DNA from: Amycolatopsis regifaucium
GTDB taxonomy: Bacteria > Actinomycetota > Actinomycetes > Mycobacteriales > Pseudonocardiaceae
Assembly (NCBI RefSeq): GCF_001613935.1
Contig: NZ_LQCI01000011.1
Location: forward strand, 1-64,000
DNA: 64,000 nucleotides
Direction of reading: 5' to 3'
The translations under genes were made by a program, and so were the position numbers. Below the pieces are notes generated by a model. That model searched no databases and was not told the DNA's origin. It saw only the letters and a list, made by a program, of their open reading frames with translations. This document shows positions 45,721-54,265 of this stretch, one piece after another. Each line of letters begins with the position of its first letter. Positions within the stretch are counted from its first letter, which is position 1.

Positions 45721-46616
45721 CGGACTTCTCCTGTCGGGTTCGAGGCCAGGCCGGTGGTGAGCTCGACGAGCCGATCGACCAGGTCCGGGGCGATGTGGTG
45801 GCCCATCCCGGGGATTTCCACGTAACGAGCGCCCTTCACGGCCTTGGCGGTCGCGCGCCCGCCGCTGTGGTGGACCATGCGGTCGCCGTCACCGTGGACG
45901 ACGATCGTCGGGCAGGTGATGCGGCCGAGTTCGGCGGTGCGGTCGCCGCTGGCCTGGATCGCGCCGATCTGGCGGGCGATGCCGCTGCGGGCCCGCCGCC
46001 CGCCCGCCCGCTCCCACAGGCCGGTGGCCCAGGCCGTTTCGACGTCCTTGTCCAGCGGGAACGAGGCCGAGCCGAGGTGGCCCATCATCGCCAGATGCCC
46101 GACCACCGATTCCTCGACCGTCCGCGCGGGCCGTCTCGCCATGCGCAGCAACGTCGACCGCGCCGGCTGCCCGACCTTGCGGTGCCCGGTGGTGGAGAAG
46201 ATCGACGTCAGCGACAGGACGCGGCCGGGGTTCCTGGCGGCGACGGTCTGCGCGATCATGCCGCCCATCGACATACCGACCAGGTGCGCGCTCTCGATGC
46301 CCAGATGGTCCAGCAGACCGACGGTGTCGGCGGCCATGTCGCCCAGGTCGTAGGCACCCGGGAGGGGTTTGGCCAGCAGTTGCCGGAGTTTGCCCGGATT
46401 CGGCGCCTTGATGCGATCGGAGCAGCCCGCGTCCCGGTTGTCGAACCGGACGACGCGGAATCCCTGGCCGGTGAATCCGTCGATCATCCGCCGCGGCCAG
46501 GACGTGAGGTCGAGGCCGAGACCGGCGATGAGCACCAGCGGGGTGCCGTCGGCGGGCCCGTCCTGGCGGTAGCAGATCCGCGGGCCGCCGGGAAGGTCGG
46601 CGAACTCGTCGGTCAT
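45717..46616 (-). CDS. Alpha/beta hydrolase (esterase) of the BVMO operon
   Basis: A 299-residue hydrolase with [20 protein letters not shown] as the oxyanion region, the nucleophile elbow [15 protein letters not shown] near residue 115, the acid in [20 protein letters not shown], and catalytic His in [10 protein letters not shown]. Placed between a Baeyer-Villiger monooxygenase and an SDR, it probably opens the ester or lactone formed by the monooxygenase. The start at 46616 overlaps the BVMO stop by 4 nt and the stop overlaps the SDR start by 4 nt, so the three products are co-translated. Confidence 0.9.
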   Translation of the reverse strand: MTDEFADLPGGPRICYRQDGPADGTPLVLIAGLGLDLTSWPRRMIDGFTGQGFRVVRFDNRDAGCSDRIKAPNPGKLRQLLAKPLPGAYDLGDMAADTVGLLDHLGIESAHLVGMSMGGMIAQTVAARNPGRVLSLTSIFSTTGHRKVGQPARSTLLRMARRPARTVEESVVGHLAMMGHLGSASFPLDKDVETAWATGLWERAGGRRARSGIARQIGAIQASGDRTAELGRITCPTIVVHGDGDRMVHHSGGRATAKAVKGARYVEIPGMGHHIAPDLVDRLVELTTGLASNPTGEVR

Positions 46617-48106
46617 GAGCCCACCGGTTCCCGGACCTCGGCGCGGGAGAAGTGCAGCTCGGGATCGGTGATGTCGTCCGCGCGCAGCAGTTTGATGTCG
46701 GAGTGGTAGCTCATCGAGGTCAGCCACGGCATACGGTCGCCCTGGCGCGGCAGCTGGTCGAGAGCGCGCTGGACGTACCCGGCGGCGAAGTCCAGGAACG
46801 GCCGCGTCGGCATGTCCGGGTCGGCGAGGACGGGACGGCAGACGTCGTGCCCATGGGCGTCCATATGCGCGAGCAGACGGCAGAAGTGCTCGCACAGTAG
46901 GCCGATCTTGAGCGTCCACGACGAGTTCGTGTAGCCGATCGCGAACGCCAGGTTCGGCACGCCCGAGAGCATCATTCCCTTGTAGGCGACGGTTTCCGAG
47001 AGCACGACCGGTTCGCCGTCGACACTGAACGAGGCGCCGCCGAACACCTGGAGGTTCAGCCCGGTGGCGGTGACGATGATGTCCGCCTCCAGCTCCCGGC
47101 CGGATGCCAGCAGGATCCCCTTTTCGGTGAACGTGGCGATCCTGTCGGTGACCACGTCGGCGTGCCCCTTGCGGATGGCGGCGAACAGGTCGCCGCCGGG
47201 CACCGCGCACAGCCGCTGGTCCCACGGGTCGTACGGCGGGTTGAAGTGCTCGTCGACCGGATAGCCCTCGGGAAGCTGCTTCTTGTTGACGTAGCGGATG
47301 AGCGAGCGGGCGAGCTTGGGGAACTTCTGGCAGAACTGCCAGACCGCGAGGCCCTTGCGGATGTTCTTGCGGCGGGTGAGCGCGTAGGCCCGCTCCTCGC
47401 CGAGGATCTTGCGGAGGCCGTTGGCGATCTTGTCCTCGCGTGGCACCGGCATCACGTAGGTCGGGGTGCGCTGCAGCATCGTGACGTGCGCCGCGGTCCC
47501 GGCCATCGCCGGGATCAGGGTGACCGCGGTGGCGCCGCTGCCGATCACGACGACGCGCTTGCCGGCGTAATCGAGCTCTTCCGGCCAGTGCTGCGGATGC
47601 ACGACCGTGCCCTGGAAGCGGTCCCGGCCTTCGAAGCTCGGGGTGAAGCCTTCGTCGTAGCGGTAGTAGCCGCCCGCGTTGAACAGCCAGCCCGCGCTCA
47701 ACCGGGTGCGCTCGCCGGTGTCGGTCCGTTCGATTTCGAGCAGCCAGCGGGCCTCGTCGCTCGACCAGTCGGCCGAGACCACCTTGTGGTGGTACCGGAT
47801 GCTGGGTTCGAGTCCGTTCTCGGTGACCGTCTCACGCAGGTAGGAAAGGATCCGCGGCGCGTCGGCGATGGACTGCTTGTCCCGCCACGGCTTGAACTCG
47901 TAGCCGAAGGTGTGGAGGTCGGAGTCCGACCGGATGCCGGGGTAGCGGAACAGGTCCCAGGTGCCGCCCGACGCGCCGCGGGCCTCCAGGATGGCGAACT
48001 TCTTGCCCGGGTTCCCGGTCTTCAGGTAGCGCGCGGCCCCGATCCCGGAAATTCCGGCACCGATGATGACCACGTCGAGGTGCTCGACGGGGGTGCTCGT
48101 CGTCAT
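46613..48106 (-). CDS. Baeyer-Villiger flavin monooxygenase (EthA/MymA-like)
   Basis: A ~497-residue FAD/NADPH enzyme that inserts oxygen next to a ketone carbonyl. The FAD motif is [18 protein letters not shown] (residues 11-28), followed by [17 protein letters not shown] as in EthA. The signature [12 protein letters not shown] (164-175) matches FxGxxxHxxxWP exactly, and the NADPH motif is [15 protein letters not shown] (185-199). EthA and MymA relatives also activate thioamide drugs. ATG 48106 gives the family N-terminus. It leads an operon with a hydrolase and an SDR, divergent from a PucR regulator. Confidence 0.93.
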   Translation of the reverse strand: MTTSTPVEHLDVVIIGAGISGIGAARYLKTGNPGKKFAILEARGASGGTWDLFRYPGIRSDSDLHTFGYEFKPWRDKQSIADAPRILSYLRETVTENGLEPSIRYHHKVVSADWSSDEARWLLEIERTDTGERTRLSAGWLFNAGGYYRYDEGFTPSFEGRDRFQGTVVHPQHWPEELDYAGKRVVVIGSGATAVTLIPAMAGTAAHVTMLQRTPTYVMPVPREDKIANGLRKILGEERAYALTRRKNIRKGLAVWQFCQKFPKLARSLIRYVNKKQLPEGYPVDEHFNPPYDPWDQRLCAVPGGDLFAAIRKGHADVVTDRIATFTEKGILLASGRELEADIIVTATGLNLQVFGGASFSVDGEPVVLSETVAYKGMMLSGVPNLAFAIGYTNSSWTLKIGLLCEHFCRLLAHMDAHGHDVCRPVLADPDMPTRPFLDFAAGYVQRALDQLPRQGDRMPWLTSMSYHSDIKLLRADDITDPELHFSRAEVREPVGS

Positions 48107-48195
48107 GCGGTACTCCAGCCTCGTCTCGGTTCCCTCCACGATGCGGGTTCACGGAGGCATTGCGCTAGTGCTATCCGCACCACCATCATGGAACC

Positions 48196-49440
48196 ATGGT
48201 GCAAAGTGCCGCAGCGCGATGGCCCACCCTGTCCCCGGAGGCGCGGGACCTCTTCCGGCGCGGGGCGGAGATCGTCCTGCATCCACGCGCCGAATGGATC
48301 GAGGAGCTGCACGAAGCCGCGCTCGGCGGGGACAGTATGCGCGCGGTGGCCGAAGACCCCGTGCTCACCGAGGGGACCAAACGCGCGAATCTGGCGAACC
48401 TCCTGCACTGGGCGGCCGCCAACGTGCAGCATCCCGGCAGGCGGGTCCCCGCCAATCTGAACCAGGAAGTGCTCGACGGCGCCCGCGACATGGTGCGCCG
48501 GGGCTTCGACTCCGGCGGCCTCGACGCCTACCGGCGGGCCCAAGGCGTGGCCTGGCGGCGGTGGATCGAGATCTGCTTCGATCTCACCGCCGACCCTATG
48601 CTGCTCCGCGAACTGCTGGACGTCTCGTCGCTGTCGATCACCACGTTCATCGAGGACACTGTGGCGGCGGTGTCCGAGCGGATGGCCGCCGAACGCACCG
48701 AACTGACCCGCGGCGCCCACGCCGAACGGCGCGCCGCGGTCACCCTGCTGCTGGAAGGCGCGCCCATCAGCCGATCGCGGGCCGAAGCGCAGCTGGGTTA
48801 CCCGCTCGCCGGGCCCCATACGGCCGCGATCGTCTGGAGCGGCTCGGCCACGCCGTCGTCCCAACAGCTCGAAACCGCCGCGGAAACGCTTATGAGGGCC
48901 AGTGGCGCTTCGCACCGGCTGACCGTCGTCGCCAGCGCCGCCGCCCTCTGGGTCTGGCTGCCCGGCCGGACCCCGCCGCGAGCGGACCGGCTCGCCGAAG
49001 AACTCGCGCCGCACCCCGACGTCCGCGTGGCGCTGGGACGGCCCGGCAGCGGCATCGACGGCTTCCGCCGCAGCCATCTGGACGCCGCCGCCACGCAGCG
49101 GATGCTCGCCCGGCTCACCTCACCGCAGCAGATCGCGCGGTATCAGGACATCCAGCTGCTCGCCCTGCTCACCGGCGATCCGGCGCAGGCGGGCGAGTTC
49201 GTCGCCGACACCCTCGGCGAGCTCCGGCACGCCGACGCGGAAACACGGGAGACCGTCCGGTCCTATGTGCGCGAACTCGGCAACACGACACGGACCGCCG
49301 AACGGCTCTACACCCACCGGAACACCGTCGTCCGGCGGCTGGCGCGGGCCGACGAGCTGCTCCCCCGGCCGTTGGCGGAGAACGCGGTGAACGTGGCCGT
49401 CGCGTTGGAAACGTTGCGATGGCTGGGAAGTGGAGCTTAG
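48196..49440 (+). CDS. PucR/CdaR-type helix-turn-helix regulator
   Basis: A 414-residue regulator. The central part (about 170-290, AERRAAVTLLLEGAPISRSR onward) resembles the GGDEF-like middle domain of PucR proteins. The C-terminal helix-turn-helix is RSYVRELGNTTRTAERLYTH plus RNTVVRRLARADELL (about 350-390). It is divergent from the BVMO operon across 89 bp, so it most likely controls that operon. The effector ligand is unknown. A GAAGGCC-type hairpin follows the stop by about 20 bp. Confidence 0.85.
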   Translation: MVQSAAARWPTLSPEARDLFRRGAEIVLHPRAEWIEELHEAALGGDSMRAVAEDPVLTEGTKRANLANLLHWAAANVQHPGRRVPANLNQEVLDGARDMVRRGFDSGGLDAYRRAQGVAWRRWIEICFDLTADPMLLRELLDVSSLSITTFIEDTVAAVSERMAAERTELTRGAHAERRAAVTLLLEGAPISRSRAEAQLGYPLAGPHTAAIVWSGSATPSSQQLETAAETLMRASGASHRLTVVASAAALWVWLPGRTPPRADRLAEELAPHPDVRVALGRPGSGIDGFRRSHLDAAATQRMLARLTSPQQIARYQDIQLLALLTGDPAQAGEFVADTLGELRHADAETRETVRSYVRELGNTTRTAERLYTHRNTVVRRLARADELLPRPLAENAVNVAVALETLRWLGSGA

Positions 49441-49462
49441 GCTCGACCTTCACACCTGCCCC

Positions 49463-49519
49463 AGTACATGAAGGCCCCCTTCACTGCGCCTAGCGCAAGG
49501 AAGGGGGCCATCATGTACT
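49463..49519. repeat. GAAGGCC-type hairpin, 27-bp arms
   Basis: The left arm (49463-49489) begins AGTACATGAAGGCCCCCTTC; the right arm (49493-49519) ends GGGGGCCATCATGTACT. The arms have three mismatches and the loop is CTA. It lies between convergent PucR and EACC1-like genes, overlapping the stop of the latter, and can act as a bidirectional terminator. Confidence 0.8.
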
Positions 49520-49850
49520 AACCCGGATCGCCACTCACGACCCGCGGGAGGTCCAGGTTCGCGAACATGGCATGTTGCTCCTCCGTCAACTCACCCTCCA
49601 CAGTGATGGTGAACGGCGGAGTTTCCTTGCGGGAGCGGAGGAAAGCGCCCCAAGCGATGCCGAGGTTGGCCAGGCCGGCCAGGGAGCCGATGGACATGCA
49701 GATGACCTCGAAGGCCCCCATTTCCTCCGAACCCCGGGACGCCGCGGTGCTGATCGTCGCGGACCGGACCAAGTCCACGTCGTCGCGAAGCCAGTTGTAG
49801 AACTCTTTCAGCGCTTGTTCGTCACCGCCGGCGTTGATGGTTAGCTCCAC
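49518..49850 (-). CDS. EACC1-like effector-associated small membrane protein (orphan)
   Basis: A 110-residue protein: VELTINAGGDEQALKEFYNW plus LRDDVDLVRSATIS, a short linker with GSEEMGAFEVICMSIGSLAG, one transmembrane segment (about 50-68), and a C-terminal beta strand FTITVEGELTEEQ. This is the layout of EACC1 (effector-associated constant component 1), a component of actinobacterial NTPase/caspase conflict systems. GTG 49850 has GGAGG upstream, so the longer 158-codon frame is not used. The expected caspase- or trypsin-like effector gene is not adjacent. Family call is by eye. Confidence 0.65.
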   Translation of the reverse strand: MELTINAGGDEQALKEFYNWLRDDVDLVRSATISTAASRGSEEMGAFEVICMSIGSLAGLANLGIAWGAFLRSRKETPPFTITVEGELTEEQHAMFANLDLPRVVSGDPG

Positions 49851-50041
49851 GAGACCTCCACTCGAACATGACTTTCCTAGAGGTCGTGGCCCGGGCTCGA
49901 GGCGTAACAAGAATTCCGTCTTGAGATCTGACCGGTGATTCCCGTTACCGGCCGGTGACGGAAACCCGGATCGAGCGGGCTCGGACCGCTTCATCGCGGC
50001 GGCGTGAGACCCGTCCCGACCCGGCGCTCTAGATTGGGGGC

Positions 50042-50821
50042 ATGGTTTCCACCGCCGACAAGGCCACCCGACTGCAGGAACTGCACGCCGCCCCCGACCT
50101 GCTGCTCGTCGTCAACGTCTGGGACGCGATCACCGCGAAGGTCGTCGCCGAGACCCCCGGTACCCAGGCCCTCGCCACCCCCAGCCACGGGATCGCCGCC
50201 TCGCGTGGCTACCCCGACGGCGAGAAGATCCCCCGCGACGAGATGATCGCCGAGGTCGCGCTCATCGTCCGCACGGCTGGCGATCTCCCGGTCACCGCCG
50301 ACCTGGAAGCAGGCTACGGCGACCCGGGCGGCACGGTCGCCAGGGCGATCGAGGTCGGCGCGGTCGGCTGCAACCTCGAAGACCAGATGAAGCCGCTGGA
50401 CGAGTCCGTGAAGGCCGTCGAGGCCGCTGTCGCCGCCGCTCAGTCCGCTGGTGTCGATTTCGTGCTCAACGCGCGCACGGACGCCTTCCTCAAGGCTGGC
50501 GACCGCGACCCCGAAGAGGTGCTGGCCGAGGCGATCACCCGCGGCCGCGCCTACCTCGACGCGGGCGCGTCGAACGTCTTCGTACCCGGCAAACTCGACG
50601 AGACGCAGGTCGGCAGGCTGGTCGAGGCGCTGGGCGAGCGCAAGGTGAACCTCATCGGCATCCCCGGTTCGATCCCGCTGGCGACCGCGCGGGAACTCGG
50701 CGTCTCCCGGGTTTCCTATGGTCCGTGGAGCCAGAACGTCGCCCTCACCGCGCTGGCCAAGCTCGCCGAGGACGTCTACGCAGGCGGCGGCCTGCCCGCC
50801 GACACCCGCAAGCTGAACTGA
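50042..50821 (+). CDS. Isocitrate lyase/PEP mutase family enzyme
   Basis: A 259-residue TIM-barrel enzyme of the ICL/PEPM superfamily. ATPSHGIAASRGYPDGEKIP, VTADLEAGYGDPGGTVARAI, VGCNLEDQMKPLDESVKAVE and FVLNARTDAFL line the Mg-phosphoenolpyruvate-type site. The Cys of true isocitrate lyases (KKCGH) is absent, so it is more likely a phosphonomutase, oxaloacetate hydrolase or methylisocitrate-lyase relative. Exact substrate unknown. It is monocistronic. Confidence 0.9.
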   Translation: MVSTADKATRLQELHAAPDLLLVVNVWDAITAKVVAETPGTQALATPSHGIAASRGYPDGEKIPRDEMIAEVALIVRTAGDLPVTADLEAGYGDPGGTVARAIEVGAVGCNLEDQMKPLDESVKAVEAAVAAAQSAGVDFVLNARTDAFLKAGDRDPEEVLAEAITRGRAYLDAGASNVFVPGKLDETQVGRLVEALGERKVNLIGIPGSIPLATARELGVSRVSYGPWSQNVALTALAKLAEDVYAGGGLPADTRKLN

Positions 50822-51062
50822 CCGGCTCATCTCGGTTCCGGTGGCGGCGAGGGGACGTCCTTGCCACCACCGGTCCGCCCGCGGAAGGTGATCAGCACCC
50901 TGATCAGCCTGAAGCGCGTACTTTGTTGGCACATAAGGAGAATCCGGCCGCACCCGGTACGTGGCAAACACCGGCGGTTCGTCCCGCCAGATGAACTCCG
51001 TTCCGGCCACCAGGGGAGCTGACGAACCTGCGGCGATCTTCACGTCGCTGTAGGGTTTTTCC

Positions 51063-51677
51063 ATGGTGCGCGGAGTCGGCCGGGCCGAAGGAATACTGCT
51101 GGCCGGCGTGGTGGTCGTCGTGCTCGCCGCGACCGGGCTCCAAGCCAGGTCGCCGGGCACCTGGTTCATGGAAGTCGTCTGGGTACTGATCGGGCTGCCG
51201 CTGGTGGTGGCGCTGCGCCGCCGGTTCCCGTTGACGCGGCTGCTCTGCTGGCTGCTGGTACTGCACGCGATCGTGCTGTGTTACGGCGGCCAGTACACCT
51301 ACGCGGAAACCCCGGCCGGGGAATGGGTTCAGCACCTCCTGGGCACCCAGCGGAACAACTACGACCGGTTCGCCCACGTCGTCCAGGGCTTCGTCCCCGC
51401 GATCGCCGTCCGCGAAGTGCTCCTGCGCCGCACACCGTTGCGACCCGGTGGATGGACCGGGTTCCTGACCGTCTGCGTCTGCCTGACGATCGCCGCCGGT
51501 TTCGAGTTCGTGGAATGGTTCAGCGCGTTGCTCGCCGGGTCGGGTGCGGACGATTTCCTCGGCACCCAAGGAGATGTCTGGGACACGCAGTGGGACATGT
51601 TCCTCTGCCTGTGCGGCGCGGTGCTTTCCCTGCTCGTCTGGCGCCGGGTGCACGACCGGCAACTCGACGGACGGTGA
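51063..51677 (+). CDS. DUF2238 (YjdF-like) membrane protein
   Basis: A 204-residue protein with about five predicted transmembrane helices. NNYDRFAHVVQGFVPAIAVR and GFEFVEWFSALLAGSGADDF with FLGTQGDVWDTQWDMFLCL are the conserved DUF2238 signatures with several His/Asp/Glu near membrane faces. Function is not known. It is a single gene, followed by the operator region of the RHH-VOC-MFS operon. Confidence 0.85.
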   Translation: MVRGVGRAEGILLAGVVVVVLAATGLQARSPGTWFMEVVWVLIGLPLVVALRRRFPLTRLLCWLLVLHAIVLCYGGQYTYAETPAGEWVQHLLGTQRNNYDRFAHVVQGFVPAIAVREVLLRRTPLRPGGWTGFLTVCVCLTIAAGFEFVEWFSALLAGSGADDFLGTQGDVWDTQWDMFLCLCGAVLSLLVWRRVHDRQLDGR

Positions 51678-51702
51678 AGCCGGGCCGATCACGGTCTCTA
51701 TG

Positions 51703-51740
51703 GCTAGTATGCCCGCATGCTCATTTGCTAGCATACTGGC
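51703..51740. promoter_or_regulatory. Probable operator/promoter of the RHH-VOC-MFS operon
   Basis: GCTAGTATGC (51703-51712) and GCATACTGGC (51731-51740) form inverted arms with one mismatch directly before ATG 51741. GCATGC (51715-51720) and GCTAGC (51727-51732) lie between them. TAGCAT (51729-51734) ends 6 nt before the ATG, so it could be the -10 of a leaderless transcript. An RHH protein encoded first in the operon is the obvious ligand. Confidence 0.6.
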
Positions 51741-51908
51741 ATGACTCAGGTCGCCAAGCGGCAATTCAGCGTGTATCTGCCGGCCGACCTCATCAGGCGG
51801 GTGAAGCACGCGTCCGTGGACGCCGACGAATCGCTCTCGGCGTTCGTCGAGCGCGTGCTCGAGGACCACCTGCGACAGAGCCACTCCCCCAGCGAGGAAC
51901 GATCATGA
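51741..51908 (+). CDS. Ribbon-helix-helix (CopG-type) DNA-binding protein
   Basis: A 55-residue protein. The strand is AKRQFSVYLPADLIRRVKHA and the second helix DADESLSAFVERVLEDHLRQ, the classic RHH fold of MetJ/Arc/CopG repressors. The stop overlaps the VOC gene start by 4 nt (ATGA). There is no recognisable toxin partner; the downstream genes encode a VOC protein and an exporter, so it is more likely a local repressor than an antitoxin. The short inverted repeat just upstream suggests autoregulation. Confidence 0.8.
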   Translation: MTQVAKRQFSVYLPADLIRRVKHASVDADESLSAFVERVLEDHLRQSHSPSEERS

Positions 51909-52255
51909 TGCGAGTGATGCCGATCCGCTACAGCTCGGACGTCGCGGCCATGACCCGGTTCTACGAGGCGCTCGGCTTGCGCGTCGGGTCGACGTCGCGC
52001 CCCGGCGGTTGGATCGAAATGCCCGCGGAAGGCGGCATGCTGGCCATTCATCGCGCGTCCGGCGAAGACGTCGGCCGCTGCGAATTGGCCTTCGAAGTCG
52101 GCGAGCCGCTCGAGGATGTGGCGGAACGCTTGCGGGCAGCCGGATTCGCGCCGGAGCCGCCCGTCGACGAAGGCTTCGGCCACTCTCTGCGCGTTCAGGA
52201 TCCTGACGGCGTCTGGGTGCAACTCAACCTGTACGACCGAGACCTCTACACATGA
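51905..52255 (+). CDS. VOC-family (glyoxalase/bleomycin-resistance-like) protein
   Basis: A ~116-residue vicinal-oxygen-chelate protein: MPIRYSSDVAAMTRFYEALG, VGSTSRPGGWIEMPAEGGML, AIHRASGE, FGHSLRVQDPDGVWVQLNLY. The paired beta-alpha-beta-beta-beta units bind a metal or sequester a small molecule. It lies between an RHH regulator (4-nt overlap) and an MFS transporter (4-nt overlap). That context fits detoxification of a compound the transporter exports. Confidence 0.9.
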   Translation: MMRVMPIRYSSDVAAMTRFYEALGLRVGSTSRPGGWIEMPAEGGMLAIHRASGEDVGRCELAFEVGEPLEDVAERLRAAGFAPEPPVDEGFGHSLRVQDPDGVWVQLNLYDRDLYT

Positions 52256-53601
52256 CCGAAGGCCGCCTCGCGGGGCGAACGAGGCCGCTGGCCATCGCGA
52301 CCGGCGTCGTCGTGCTCGAGTTCGCGGCGGCGGTGACGGGCTTCGTCGCTTCCAGCCTGCTTCCGATCGTCGCCGATGATCTGGCCGCGAAAAGCGATCT
52401 CGGGTTGCTGATCGCCGGCTCGTCACTGGGGTTGTTCGTCGCGCTTCCGTTGGCGAGCCGGGTGTTGCGGCGATGGGGGCCGCGCGGCACGTTGGCCGCC
52501 GGGATGTGCGCCTACCTCGGCGGGCTCGCGCTCGCGGCCTGCGCCCAGGTCGCGTGGATGTTCGCACTGGGACAGCTCACCGCCGGGCTCGCCAGCGGGC
52601 TCCTGGCCGTTTTCGGGATCAGTTCGGCGATCCGGCATCTCGACGAGCGGCTGCGCGTCCGGGTGATCGCGGCGTCGTCGGCGATGTGGATCCTGCCGGC
52701 ACTGGTGGGTCCGGCCGCGACACTCGCGCTGGACCATCTCGTGGGGTGGCGCTGGACGTTGCTGCTGCCGGTGCCCTTCGTCCTTTTCGGACGGTTGCTG
52801 GTCGTGCGTGCCATCCGGGACGCTCCGGCCGAGGAGGGACCGCCGCGGCCGCTGGGCAGGACTCTGCTGGTGCCCTTGGGCGCGGCGGGTGTCGTGCTCG
52901 GCGTGGGATGGTGGCCGCTCGCGGCCCTCGGTGCGGTGCTCACGGTGGCCGGGATGATCGCGATCCTGCCTGCGGGAACCACGCGTCTGCGGCACGGGAC
53001 TCCCGCCGCCCTCGGTGCGATGGTGTTGTTCGCGGTCGGCTATTTCGGTGCGGACAGCTTGATCACCGTGCTGTTGACGCGTGGGTTCGGGGTGAGTCTC
53101 GGGCAGGCGGCGATCGTCCTCGCCGCCGCCCCGCTCTGCTGGGCGGTGACGAGCCTGGTTGCCACACGATTCACCGCGGCGCGGAAATTCCCCGTCGCCG
53201 GGTTGGGCTTGACCGCTCTGGCCACGGCCGTGCTGGCGATCGAACTCGCCGTCGGCGGCTCGTTCGCCGTGGCGCTCGTCGCGTGGGCCTTGGGCGGAAT
53301 CGGGGTCGGGTTCGCTTATCCCGGTTTGTACCTCCGGGCGACCACCGCGGGAACGAGCGGCTTCACCGCCGCGGAACTGGCCACCGCCGTGATCACGGCC
53401 GAATGCCTCGGGCAGCTCTGGGGACGCGCGATCGGCGGCACCTTGAGCTCGTCAGCCGGCACGGGAGGGCTCTTCACCTCGTACGTGTTGTTCGCGGCCG
53501 CTCTGCTCGCTTCCGCGTGCGCGGCCGCCCGGAGCGGCGTTGTTCCAGGCTCCTGTGGTGGCCGCGTCGCGCGGCCACCACAGGAGAAGGGACTTAACTG
53601 A
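52252..53601 (+). CDS. MFS transporter of the RHH-VOC operon
   Basis: A 449-residue protein with about 12 transmembrane helices; GFVASSLLPIVADDLAAKSD, RVLRRWGPRGTLAAGMCAYL and SAMWILPALVGPAATLALDH mark MFS loops. It probably exports a drug or metabolite handled by the VOC protein. The C-terminal tail (SGVVPGSCGGRVARPPQEKG) is encoded by a 16-bp terminator hairpin and looks non-conserved. The stop overlaps the end of the convergent lsr2 gene by 8 bp. Confidence 0.9.
   Translation: MTEGRLAGRTRPLAIATGVVVLEFAAAVTGFVASSLLPIVADDLAAKSDLGLLIAGSSLGLFVALPLASRVLRRWGPRGTLAAGMCAYLGGLALAACAQVAWMFALGQLTAGLASGLLAVFGISSAIRHLDERLRVRVIAASSAMWILPALVGPAATLALDHLVGWRWTLLLPVPFVLFGRLLVVRAIRDAPAEEGPPRPLGRTLLVPLGAAGVVLGVGWWPLAALGAVLTVAGMIAILPAGTTRLRHGTPAALGAMVLFAVGYFGADSLITVLLTRGFGVSLGQAAIVLAAAPLCWAVTSLVATRFTAARKFPVAGLGLTALATAVLAIELAVGGSFAVALVAWALGGIGVGFAYPGLYLRATTAGTSGFTAAELATAVITAECLGQLWGRAIGGTLSSSAGTGGLFTSYVLFAAALLASACAAARSGVVPGSCGGRVARPPQEKGLN
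53551..53585. terminator. Bidirectional 16-bp hairpin inside the MFS 3' coding end
   Basis: TCCTGTGGTGGCCGCG (53551-53566) pairs perfectly with CGCGGCCACCACAGGA (53570-53585), loop TCG. It lies upstream of the MFS stop (53599-53601) and 9 bp beyond the lsr2 stop on the other strand. Confidence 0.85.
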
Positions 53602-54034
53602 CCGCGGTCTTCTTCTTCCTGGGCGCACGCTTACGCGCCGGAGCGTCATCGACGGGCTTCGGCTTGGCGGCTTCCTGCTCCGCGGCGTCGAAGGCCTCGT
53701 AGATGTCGTTCGGGATCCGGCCGCGTTCGGCGATCGAGTAACCGTTTTCCCCCGCCCAGGCGCGCACCCGCTGGTTGCGCTCGCGGTCGGTCGGCTTCTT
53801 CGCACCGTCGAAGGCGCCGGGCACGGTCGCCTGTCCCGCCGCGACCTTGACGCGACGGCCACCGACGCGCTTGCCGTTTTCGACGTACCGCGCGAACTCC
53901 TCGCGCAACGCGTCGGCGTTTTCGTCCGAGAGGTCGATCTCGTACGTGACACCATCGAGCGCGAAAGGAACCGTCTGCGTCGCGGTCCCGCCGTCGAGGT
54001 CGTCCACGATCTGGACGACGACTTTCTGAGCCAT
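53594..54034 (-). CDS. lsr2: Lsr2 family nucleoid-associated protein
   Basis: A 146-residue Lsr2, the actinobacterial H-NS-like silencer that binds AT-rich DNA. The N-terminal dimerisation part is MAQKVVVQIVDDLDGGTATQ with YEIDLSDENADALREEFARY. The C-terminal DNA-binding part contains NQRVRAWAGENGYSIAERGR with IPNDIYEAFDAA, including the RGR minor-groove hook. A Lys/Arg-rich tail (RKRAPRKKK) is added. ATG 54034 is the family start. Unlike the usual chromosomal copy near lysS-clpC, this one stands alone, so it may be an additional paralogue. Confidence 0.92.
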   Translation of the reverse strand: MAQKVVVQIVDDLDGGTATQTVPFALDGVTYEIDLSDENADALREEFARYVENGKRVGGRRVKVAAGQATVPGAFDGAKKPTDRERNQRVRAWAGENGYSIAERGRIPNDIYEAFDAAEQEAAKPKPVDDAPARKRAPRKKKTAVS

Positions 54035-54265
54035 GAAGAGCCTTTCACCAGGTCCGCGGGAGGTCCTCCGCATCGACAATCGCTGGTGAGCCTAGCGCGG
54101 ATTCACCGAACCGGCGGCATGACACCCGTCCGCCGGCACGAGGCGTTGCCCACAACCCGTTTTCCGCGACGTCAACGGGTTCTCCCTCGACCACTGTTCG
54201 ATGTGGACACGCGCCCAGCCCGGCTGATCGACACCGTCGGCTGATTTCCTTGGGAAGCGGGGCAA

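Noticed and set aside
51741..52255. RHH plus VOC as a toxin-antitoxin pair
   Set aside because: The VOC protein has no toxin family resemblance and the operon continues into an MFS exporter, which fits local regulation of detoxification better.
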